A DNA stretch of 64,000 bases from Mucilaginibacter gracilis (GTDB lineage Bacteria > Bacteroidota > Bacteroidia > Sphingobacteriales > Sphingobacteriaceae). The position numbers and the translations under genes were made by a program. The stretch's first letter is position 1. Each line of letters opens with the position of its first letter. The DNA is taken from contig NZ_RBKU01000001.1 of NCBI RefSeq assembly GCF_003633615.1, forward strand, positions 2,542,001 to 2,606,000, read 5' to 3'. Below, piece by piece: positions 45,432-53,179 of the stretch. The notes beneath the pieces were generated by a model. That model had not been told where the DNA came from. It made no database searches and saw nothing but the letters and a program-made list of their open reading frames with translations.

Positions 45432-46569
45432 CCTAAAATCCTTTTCACCGGAATGGCTCGCAGAAAAAAGAAAAAAATACAACAGAGATCCGGGGCTTAT
45501 GGAAAACATGATTTACGCGCTGTATCTGTTAGAGCAATTGAAGCTTTCCGGCCTGGATTTTATTTTTAAAGGCGGCACCAGCCTTGTGTTAATGTTGAAC
45601 GAGCCACAGCGATTTTCGGTAGATATTGATATTATCGTCAGGCATGATATGATCAAAGAAGAATTGGAGTTTCATCTGGAAAAGATCGTTGGAGCAAGTA
45701 ATTTTACAGGCATGCGGATAGATGAACGAAGAAGTTATAAGCAAGGTATTCCAAAAGCGCATTATGCTTTTTCCTTTCAATCAAATGTACCTGCCAAAAC
45801 CCAGAAAGGTGAAGTACTCGCTCAACCGCAAAAGGAAATCCTGCTAGATGTCCTTTTTGCTGAAAATCACTACCCGGTTATCGTGGAACGACCGGTACAG
45901 ACAGAGTGGTTGGTGGTCTATGGCGATAATGTTATGGTCAAGACGCCAGATATCTGTTCGATCGCGGGCGATAAGCTCACCGCATTTGCGCCAAATACTA
46001 CGGGAGTGCCGTTTCACCGAGAAGGCATAAATAACAAAGGCGAAGCGATCAAATCAGAGATGTTTATGGAAATCATCAAACAGGCATTTGACGTAGGCTG
46101 CCTGTTCGACCTGATTGCAATCCTGGAAACATTTAAAAAATCGTACCGTGCCACCGCCGAAGGAGAAATCAAATATCGCCCGGAACGCGGGATCAAATCT
46201 GTAGACGATGTACTCAACGATACCATTCAAACTGCACTGATCGTTGCCCGAAATACGGCCCAGGTCAGTGCAGAGGACAGGGTGGTTTATGGTTATTTTA
46301 CAAAAGGAATACAACAGTTCGGCCACTATGTTTATACAGCTAATTTCCGGATCGAGCAGGCACAAGTCGCCATTGCAAAGGCGGCTTATTTAGCGTCTAT
46401 TGTTTTAACGGATGCTGCTGATTTTGAAAAATTCGATGATAAAAAGCCCATAGCAGAATATATGATCGTTCATCCAGACTACAATTTTCTAAATAAGCAA
46501 CTTAAGTTCGTTGCCAAGGGAGAAGCCTTGTTTTATTGGAATCGGACATTAGCATTAATTGGTGTCTGA
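45424..46569 (+). CDS. AbiEii-type nucleotidyltransferase toxin
   Basis: This 381-residue protein has the AbiEii/MNT-like nucleotidyltransferase signature: 'FKGGTSLVLML' (GGTS at 50-53) and acidic D67-x-D69 in 'SVDIDIIVR'. A later 'DICSIAGDKLTAFAP' supplies the conserved Asp-Lys. AbiEii toxins transfer nucleotides, in characterised members to tRNA, and stop growth during phage infection. The gene overlaps its antitoxin by 8 bp, a typical coupled pair. All motifs look intact. Confidence 0.85.
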   Translation: MIDLKSFSPEWLAEKRKKYNRDPGLMENMIYALYLLEQLKLSGLDFIFKGGTSLVLMLNEPQRFSVDIDIIVRHDMIKEELEFHLEKIVGASNFTGMRIDERRSYKQGIPKAHYAFSFQSNVPAKTQKGEVLAQPQKEILLDVLFAENHYPVIVERPVQTEWLVVYGDNVMVKTPDICSIAGDKLTAFAPNTTGVPFHREGINNKGEAIKSEMFMEIIKQAFDVGCLFDLIAILETFKKSYRATAEGEIKYRPERGIKSVDDVLNDTIQTALIVARNTAQVSAEDRVVYGYFTKGIQQFGHYVYTANFRIEQAQVAIAKAAYLASIVLTDAADFEKFDDKKPIAEYMIVHPDYNFLNKQLKFVAKGEALFYWNRTLALIGV

Positions 46570-46584
46570 ATTTTGGAACTCGCG

Positions 46585-46629
46585 ACCTGTAAAGTAATGT
46601 GTTCATCGATCTCTTCCACATTTACAGGT
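46585..46629. other. inverted repeat after the toxin gene
   Basis: ACCTGTAAA (46585-46593) is repeated inverted as TTTACAGGT (46621-46629) around a 27-base loop, between the convergent toxin and SDR genes. It could be a bidirectional transcription end, but no T tract is present. Confidence 0.35.
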
Positions 46630-46678
46630 AGCAGGATTGAAATGCAGCGGATGTTGCGTGCATATTAACTTATCGTAC

Positions 46679-47380
46679 TTACAGGTTTACGAGTTTGAGT
46701 AACAGCGCTACTAGTGTCCACCGTTTAGTGATATAGGTCACTCGCTTATGATTGTTTATTGCTGCAACGATTTGAGCAGCTGCTTTATCGGCTGGTGCTA
46801 CCCAAAACAAACCCTCTCCTTTTGCCATCGCCGTATCGACGAACCCTGGCCGTATATCTGTGATGATAATGGGTAACTTGAGTTGTCCGGCATTTTTACG
46901 GAGGCCTTTCAGGTAATTGATCTCGAAGGCTTTGCTTGCATTATAGGCGGGTGCCAGATGGCTGCCCGCTAAGCCTGCTATGGAAGTGATGGCTGCCAAA
47001 TGACCGTAGCCTTGCTTTTGAAAGGTCTTGAATGCCCAGCCGGCAATCATTGTAAAAGCGGTTACATTCAGATCTATCGTCGCTTTTTCAATAGCAAAGG
47101 ACAGCGATTCATTGATGTTGCCAACACCGGAGCTTAAAATCAGCAGATCAAGGCCGCCGAGTTGTTCCTTTAGTTTTTCAAGCTTCATTTCCAGGGTATC
47201 GGTTTGCGTATTATCGATCTCACTGTAAAGTATTTTGTCCGGATATTGATCGCTTAGCTGTGCTAACAGTTCTGTTCTTCTGCCGGTGATGGCGATCAGG
47301 TAGTCCCTTTCTGCCAGCTGAAGGGCGAGTGCTTTACCGATTCCGGAGGACGCACCCACGATGATCACTTTTTTGGTCAT
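46679..47380 (-). CDS. SDR-family oxidoreductase
   Basis: This 233-residue classical short-chain dehydrogenase has the cofactor motif 'VGASSGIGKAL' (8-18), 'LSSGVGN' in place of NNAG, a catalytic Ser in 'ITSIAGLAG' and 'YNASKA' (YxxxK). The 'TGRR' after the second strand suggests NADPH use. The substrate is unknown. It is 11 bp downstream of the serine hydrolase gene on the same strand and may be cotranscribed with it. Confidence 0.88.
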   Translation of the reverse strand: MTKKVIIVGASSGIGKALALQLAERDYLIAITGRRTELLAQLSDQYPDKILYSEIDNTQTDTLEMKLEKLKEQLGGLDLLILSSGVGNINESLSFAIEKATIDLNVTAFTMIAGWAFKTFQKQGYGHLAAITSIAGLAGSHLAPAYNASKAFEINYLKGLRKNAGQLKLPIIITDIRPGFVDTAMAKGEGLFWVAPADKAAAQIVAAINNHKRVTYITKRWTLVALLLKLVNL

Positions 47381-47391
47381 GGTTCTATGAT

Positions 47392-48450
47392 TTATTTTAC
47401 GGTAAAACGCAGGATATATTTAGCCAGCAGGTCGAATGCGCGTTTGGCTTTCCAGGTACCGAAATTGCCCTGGGTGACCACGATGACCAGATCAAGCTTT
47501 TTAACGATCATGATATATTGTCCGCCATTGCCGGAGGCAAAAACGACGGGGAAGGTTTTATTACCCATTTTTACGGTCTCGTTATACCAGTAATAACCAT
47601 AAAAAGCGGGTTGCGGTTCGGCTGCTGTGCTGCGGCTCAGTTTCATAAAAGAAAAATCCGGGATGGGGATAGTGGCTGTCGTGGAGGCCTTCAGCCATTT
47701 TTCGGAGATGAGCTGTTTGCCGTGGTACCTGCCTGCGTGCAATACGAGTTCGCCAAGTTTGACCATATCCAGCGGACGGATGAAGAAAGAACCTGCGGTC
47801 ATACCCTGACCTGCCGGGTCGACTGTCCAGCGGTAGTTGGTAATGCCTAATGGCGCGAAGAGGTTTTTTTCGGCGAAATCCATGATACTTGTTCCACTTG
47901 CTTTATTGATGATACCGCTGATGAGCATCGGGTCACAGGAAGTATAGGCCCAGACCTTACCCGGCGGGTTTTTCATTGGAAGCTGCAAACAGAATTTCAC
48001 CCAGTCGCGGGTGGCGGTCATTGCGGTCTCGCAATCCTTTTCATCGTTCCATTCGTCGCAGTCAAACCCTGATCGCATTTCCAGCAGGTCTTTGATCGTC
48101 ATGTTGGTTTTCAGAGGATCTGCCGCAAAGGCTTTGTTTTCCGGAAAGAAAGTGGCTACTTTTTCGTCCACGCTTTTGATCAGGCCCTTGTCTATGGCGA
48201 TACCCAGCAGCAGGCTGGTCACCGACTTAAAAGCGGAACGGGTATCGTGCAGAGAATCGGCAGCAAAGCCGTTAAAGTAGTGTTCGTAGACCAGCTTCCC
48301 GCCTTTGGCAATGAGCAGACTGTGCATCCCGCTGTAATCGTTTTGGATCGCAGCGGTTATCGGGTCGTATGTACGCTGAGCGCTGGCGTTGATGCCAAAA
48401 TGCAGAAAGGCCAGGATCACTAATAACCGATAGCTCATTTGGGGGATCAA
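47392..48450 (-). CDS. class C beta-lactamase-like serine hydrolase
   Basis: This 352-residue exported hydrolase has a signal peptide ('LLVILAFLHFGINASAQ'). The active-site S72-x-x-K75 lies in 'TRSAFKSVTS'. The usual YxN motif appears as Y-T-S ('WAYTSCDPML') and a 'GNGGQYIM' stretch near the end replaces the KTG loop. Such enzymes include esterases, D-amino peptidases and penicillin-binding relatives; resistance function cannot be inferred. It overlaps the preceding broken hydrolase gene by 4 bp (ATGA). Confidence 0.8.
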   Translation of the reverse strand: MIPQMSYRLLVILAFLHFGINASAQRTYDPITAAIQNDYSGMHSLLIAKGGKLVYEHYFNGFAADSLHDTRSAFKSVTSLLLGIAIDKGLIKSVDEKVATFFPENKAFAADPLKTNMTIKDLLEMRSGFDCDEWNDEKDCETAMTATRDWVKFCLQLPMKNPPGKVWAYTSCDPMLISGIINKASGTSIMDFAEKNLFAPLGITNYRWTVDPAGQGMTAGSFFIRPLDMVKLGELVLHAGRYHGKQLISEKWLKASTTATIPIPDFSFMKLSRSTAAEPQPAFYGYYWYNETVKMGNKTFPVVFASGNGGQYIMIVKKLDLVIVVTQGNFGTWKAKRAFDLLAKYILRFTVK

Positions 48451-49832
48451 TCTAAAGTGTTTAGCATCGCTTTCGCGTTTTTATTGTTCAGGTCGGTATT
48501 GACGGCTTGCTGGTAGTTGAGGCGGGCACTGGCCTTATCGCCTTTTTTTAAATAGGCCTCACCGATCAATTCATAGCCATAGGCCGTATCCGAGGGTTTA
48601 GCTTGTAGGGCGACCGCGGTTTGAAACACTTTGATCGCATCATCGAATTTGTTGCGGCGCAGCAGGTATTTACCGGTACTGATCAGGTCGCCGATCTCAA
48701 AACTGAAATCATAGCTGTCCTGGTGGTGTGCTTTTAAGTCGCGGTAATAATCCAGTCCCTGGCCGACATCAGCCAGCGTTTTCTCCCGTATCTCCAGGTA
48801 AAAGGATTTTTTAGGGATGTTCACAGACTCCCCGGAAAGTGCTGCAAACAGCGCGTTTTTGACACCGTCAACCTTCATTTGCTGGTTATTGGTCATCATC
48901 ACGACGGTAAGCCCCCGCTTGAGGTCACTGAAGAGCAGGGCCTCATAATTACTGTTCGAACCCTGGTGGCGGTGCCAGGCGAGCGTGTCACCCGAAAAGC
49001 CAACCGTCCCGATACTGCTCTCGCCGTTCGGGAAATTGGCCGCCAATCCGGCAAAGGAATCCTTATTCAGGATCTTGTACTGGTTCAGGCATTCCGACCA
49101 TCGATACAGGTCTCTTGCGCTTAGCCTGACCCAGCCGCTCATTCCCTGAAAATAGGGAGCGTTATGAAAATCCTGGTCAAATGCTTTGGCCATATCCGGG
49201 CTGCTTACCGGCAGGTCAACCACTGCGTCTTTCATCCCGCAAGGTTTAAATATATTTTTCATCAGAAAGTCAGCGTAAGCTAACCCACTCACTTTTTCAA
49301 CGATCCTCATTTGCAGAAAAACATTTTAATGATTATAAATATACGCGGTTCCGGGTTCAAAACTCAGTTTCTTCACTAGCCGGAGATTAGCAAGGATCAG
49401 GCTGTCGCCTTCAAATGGTGTCGCGGCAAATGTCGGAATACCACTGGTATAGGTGAGCAGGTGCCGGACCTTCACCTGCGCTGCCCAGTCAGGCAGTTCC
49501 GGCAGGAATTTGCTGATCGGGTCATCCAGGCTAAGTTTCCCGCGTTGCTTTAACAACAGGATCGCGGCACCATTGAATTCCTTACTCACCGAGCCAATAT
49601 CAAATTTATAAGCCGATGTTAACGGCTTGGTTTTGCTGCCATCTGCATAACCCAGTGACTGTTCATAAATGATCTTGCCTCTCTGCGCGATAAGTACATT
49701 CCCGTTAAAAACACCACGGGCATGGGCAAGCTGCATAACGGAGTCGAGGCGCTTTAGCGGTACCTGGGCCGCAAGATTGAGGGATAACAGGGACAGGCAG
49801 ATGGTATAGATGAATTTGTTGCTCATACGCAT
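48447..49832 (-). pseudogene. serine hydrolase with C-terminal TPR domain, broken by an in-frame stop
   Basis: Two reading pieces in the same frame (49832-49326 and 49310-48447) belong to one class C beta-lactamase-like protein. The first has a signal peptide and S-V-S-K ('FDIGSVSKEFNG'); it ends at TAA (49328-49326) after 'GTAYIYNH'. The next codons read 'NVFLQMRIVEKVSG', the expected continuation of the YxN helix. No shift is needed: one codon, probably TAC or TAT, became TAA. The rest holds the hydrolase C-terminus and TPR repeats (~200-285). Reading through would give about 461 residues. Confidence 0.85.
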
Positions 49833-49875
49833 AAAGACACTTTTTATTTGAAATGGTTACGGGGAAGTGTCAGAC

Positions 49876-51183
49876 CTAAGGGGTTGTAACTTTCAGTCCT
49901 TTGAACTTCGATCCCTGATAGGTCCAGCTGATCTGCCAGCCATCACCCTGCTGGATAAATTCAAAGCCGTCGGCTGATTTCGGGTCATCAAAAAATACGC
50001 GTTCATTTTCAGCGGACAGGGAAGCTTCCTTTTTGTTGTCCTGGTACAGCTGCAATAGTCCGTTCTCTACCCGGAATTCCAGCCGGGTATGGTTCGCTTC
50101 CGCGAAATCATAAGAGCCGGTATAGCGTTGTAGGATATTGTCGGCCACCGGCACGGCTTTCCGGTTGATCTCCGCAGGAACCTGGTAGGGTTTGCCTTCG
50201 AGTATATTCACCAGGTCGGTGATGGTTTGCTGAAAGGGTATGTCGTCGTCATTGGCGAATAAGACAAAACTGTAATGCTTTGTGGTCTGCGTATAGATCT
50301 GTGCCCTGATCCCGTCGGAGCCGCCATTCTTCTGGATGACGCCCAGCGTGTCGCGCAGAGCGGACAGGTAAGGTTCCCGGTGCAGGGACTTCAGGTAGAC
50401 CATCATATCGCCAAGGGTAGAATAGATACGGGCGGTAGAGAATTCATCCTGCGTAATATTGGGCACCCGGGTGAGCACGCCGTCCCGCAACTGGTGGTTC
50501 AGGGCAGGCTGCTTCAGGTTCGCGTGGCTGATCACAAAGTGGGCGCCCGAAGCTTTCATTTGCAGGGGATCGAAAATGTAGGTTTTCACGCACTGCGCGA
50601 AAGGCTTGCCGGTGATTTTTTGGATCAGGTAGTAGATGACCTCGTAACCCAGGTTGGAGTATCGGGTATCGGTGCCGGGGGCAAACTCCAATTTTTCCTT
50701 ACTGATCGCGGCGATGATCTGATCAGGACTCAGTGCCAGGATATTTTCGGGCTTGCTGGTCAGTTCACGGGGCAGGCCGGACCGGTGGTGCAGTAACTGA
50801 TCGATGGTGATCAGCCTGCTGTTGGGGAATTGCGGCAGGTACCTGCTTAAGGTGTCCGTCAGTTTTACCTGGTGTTGCTGCTGGAGTTTAACCAGTATAC
50901 TGTACGCCATGAGCTTACTGATCGAATGGATATCGAACTGGCTGCTGTTGCTTACCCGGAGGCTGCTTTTAGGATCGGCAGACAAATTATAGGCCTTTTT
51001 CAGAACGTCATGGCCATTGGCCTGGACATAGATGCCGCCATTGAACTTTTTCAGCCGGGTTAAGGCGGTAAAATATTCATCGATGCGCGCGGCTAATTTG
51101 GCATCCGGTGCTTGCGCGGCGGATTTTTCCGGCAAAAGCGAACAAAGGAACAGGAGGACCAAAAGGCTTTTTAAGATTTTCAT
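49876..51183 (-). CDS. class C beta-lactamase-like serine hydrolase
   Basis: This 435-residue exported enzyme has a signal peptide ('SLLVLLFLCSLLPEKSAAQ'), active-site S87-I-S-K90 ('FDIHSISKLMAY'), Y-S-N ('TRYSNLGYEVIYYL') and a C-terminal beta domain (~330-435) that resembles the DUF3471-type extension. The domain order is that of esterase/peptidase-type PBP-like hydrolases. It precedes the broken copy on the same strand by 43 bp and is probably part of one transcription unit with its neighbours. Confidence 0.85.
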   Translation of the reverse strand: MKILKSLLVLLFLCSLLPEKSAAQAPDAKLAARIDEYFTALTRLKKFNGGIYVQANGHDVLKKAYNLSADPKSSLRVSNSSQFDIHSISKLMAYSILVKLQQQHQVKLTDTLSRYLPQFPNSRLITIDQLLHHRSGLPRELTSKPENILALSPDQIIAAISKEKLEFAPGTDTRYSNLGYEVIYYLIQKITGKPFAQCVKTYIFDPLQMKASGAHFVISHANLKQPALNHQLRDGVLTRVPNITQDEFSTARIYSTLGDMMVYLKSLHREPYLSALRDTLGVIQKNGGSDGIRAQIYTQTTKHYSFVLFANDDDIPFQQTITDLVNILEGKPYQVPAEINRKAVPVADNILQRYTGSYDFAEANHTRLEFRVENGLLQLYQDNKKEASLSAENERVFFDDPKSADGFEFIQQGDGWQISWTYQGSKFKGLKVTTP

Positions 51184-51219
51184 GGGCGTGCGAGGTAAAG
51201 TATTTGAATGTCGTTTTTA

Positions 51220-52305
51220 TTATTGTCCGTTGATTACAAGGGCTTCGATCTTTTTGTTCAGTTCATGCCCGTGGTTGCTGTTGGTCATGGCGACGAAGCC
51301 GGTCCCGGTCTTGCGGTCGATCATGAAATTGGACTGGAAATCTTCGTTGGTACCACCATGAGCGTATACATTCCCGAAGGCGGTGGGTTTGATGGCGAAT
51401 CCCATGGCCCAGTCTGTCCAGCCGAAGTACTGGGTGATGATGTGACCGGCCGGTAGTTTGATCCTTCGGCTGAGCATCCGGTCCGTATTGGCCCCGGTTA
51501 AGGGTTGATTGCTGAGCACAGCCGAGAGGAAACGGGCATAATCGCTGCAGGTGGCCAGTAAACTGGAAGCGGCGTTGACGACTTTGGGTTTCCAGATCTC
51601 CCGGGGTGTTTTGCCGTCCTCGTAACCGGTTGCCAGGCGGTTGTCCAGGCCATCCTGCCAAACCAGGTAGCTGGACCGCATCCCCAATGGCAAAAGCAGG
51701 TCTTGTCTGATCCTCGCTCCTAAAGTGATGGCATTGGTATGGGTGATTTTGGCCACGACTTTCGCCAGGTAATCATAACCTTCGCCGGAATAAGAGAACT
51801 GGCTGCCCGGCTCAAACTTGATGTCGAGTTCCTGGCCGCGGTTATCGGCACGCCAGTTGGGCAGGCCGCTGGTATGGCTCAGCACCATCCGGGCGGTGAT
51901 CTTTTGGTACCGCGGGTCATAATCCAGGTCAGGAAGCGGTAAATACTGATATAAAGGCTTATCCAGACTGATCATCCCTTTCTGGGCGAGCCAGTTCACG
52001 TAGTAAGCGAATAAAGGTTTGGTCATGGATGCTGCCTCGAACAAAGTCGCTTCAGTGACGGGCCGTTTCTGCTCCAGGTTCGCATAGCCGAAATCATGCC
52101 GGTAAACCACCTGTTTGTGGTTCAGGATGCAAACAGCAGCACCCGGTATCTTCAGCGAATCCATCTGCTTTTGGATATAGTTGCTTAGTGCAGCGGTATC
52201 CAGGGAACGACCAGACAGGCTGATGACCTGGGCAGGTAATTTCGCGGCAAGCAACGTGAGAAAGGTTAAAAGTAAGAGGCTTGTTTTTTTGAGCGGATGA
52301 AGCAT
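51220..52305 (-). CDS. class C beta-lactamase-like serine hydrolase
   Basis: This 361-residue protein starts 'MLHPLKKTSLLLLTFLTLL' with a signal peptide; a longer frame from 52464 is rejected because it runs back into the preceding gene. Active-site S-M-T-K is in 'FEAASMTKPLFAYY'. The second motif is Y-S-G ('FSYSGEGYDYLAKV') instead of YxN. 'NVYAHGGTNEDFQ' gives the HxG loop. It is a fourth homologous hydrolase in a row. Confidence 0.83.
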   Translation of the reverse strand: MLHPLKKTSLLLLTFLTLLAAKLPAQVISLSGRSLDTAALSNYIQKQMDSLKIPGAAVCILNHKQVVYRHDFGYANLEQKRPVTEATLFEAASMTKPLFAYYVNWLAQKGMISLDKPLYQYLPLPDLDYDPRYQKITARMVLSHTSGLPNWRADNRGQELDIKFEPGSQFSYSGEGYDYLAKVVAKITHTNAITLGARIRQDLLLPLGMRSSYLVWQDGLDNRLATGYEDGKTPREIWKPKVVNAASSLLATCSDYARFLSAVLSNQPLTGANTDRMLSRRIKLPAGHIITQYFGWTDWAMGFAIKPTAFGNVYAHGGTNEDFQSNFMIDRKTGTGFVAMTNSNHGHELNKKIEALVINGQ

Positions 52306-52366
52306 AGCGATCAGATTTATAAGGAAGACGTTTGTTGGCGTTGAATTGTTACAATGATCCTGGTGA

Positions 52367-53176
52367 TTAAGGGGCCAGGATGGTTTTACGCTGGATAGTA
52401 TGCGAGCTGAAATAGCCCAGCGCGCCATCGGAAAGGTTGGTATCCGGGTTGGAAGGGGCGGCATTATTGCCGTCGCCGCCCGCGCTGTTTTTCAGGCTGT
52501 ACCAGTACTGGTAGACTATGGGGTCCAGGCAAAGCATTTCCACGGTCAGATGGTCGCCGCTTTTGATGTTGCGGGCAGGATCGTCGTTGTCATTACTGAA
52601 ACTCAGGCGGTTGTTGACGGTATTGCCGTTGGTGAATTCATCATCGGCGATAAACACGGTCTTTTCTTTTTTGGTGTTGACGTATTGCAGAAAACGGTAG
52701 TAGTTTTTGGTGGCGGCGGGGTCCCGGTAGCTGGCGAACGCGTACAGGAGCGGGCTGCCGTCTTTGTTATTGCCTTCTCCTTTTTTGACGTAAAGGCTGT
52801 CAAAGGCTACCGGTTGCGGCATGGTACTGCTGGCGGTAAAGGTCTTGCCGTCCACCTTTACGGTCAACTGATAGGTGTTGCCGGGGACGCCGGTAAAGCT
52901 GGGGTGCTGGTAAATCCCGGCGGTTGTTGGCGAAAGCGTTTGGGAGGTCCCGTTGCCGCTGATGGTGACGGTAGCGCCGCTGATACCGGCAAAGGTATTG
53001 TCGCCGGTGAAGGCTTTGGTTTGCGAGATGGATACACGGCAGCCGCCGGCTTCGTTGGTCAGTACCGCCTCGATCACGTATTTGGGCGTATTATCGGGTA
53101 ATTTCAGATCGATGGCCTTTTCGCAAGAGCTGAAAAATAAGATGGCCAGCAAGGTGATATAAATGATGTTTCTCAT
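52367..53176 (-). CDS. DUF4249-type surface lipoprotein
   Basis: This 269-residue lipoprotein has the lipobox 'LAILFFSSCEKAID' (Cys ~18). DUF4249 features are 'KYVIEAVLTNEAGGCRVSIS' and 'GISGATVTISG' near the start. DUF4249 genes nearly always follow a TonB-dependent receptor gene, as here (3 bp after 53180-55744). The partner probably helps substrate capture at the outer membrane. Confidence 0.85.
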   Translation of the reverse strand: MRNIIYITLLAILFFSSCEKAIDLKLPDNTPKYVIEAVLTNEAGGCRVSISQTKAFTGDNTFAGISGATVTISGNGTSQTLSPTTAGIYQHPSFTGVPGNTYQLTVKVDGKTFTASSTMPQPVAFDSLYVKKGEGNNKDGSPLLYAFASYRDPAATKNYYRFLQYVNTKKEKTVFIADDEFTNGNTVNNRLSFSNDNDDPARNIKSGDHLTVEMLCLDPIVYQYWYSLKNSAGGDGNNAAPSNPDTNLSDGALGYFSSHTIQRKTILAP

Positions 53177-53179
53177 GGC

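Noticed and set aside
47392..52305. Antibiotic-resistance beta-lactamase cluster
   Set aside because: The SxxK/YxN-type motifs also occur in esterases and peptidases, and several copies lack the standard second motif; resistance cannot be claimed.
52306..52464. N-terminal extension of the serine hydrolase at 51220
   Set aside because: It runs into the DUF4249 gene and encodes no signal; the signal peptide begins at 52305.
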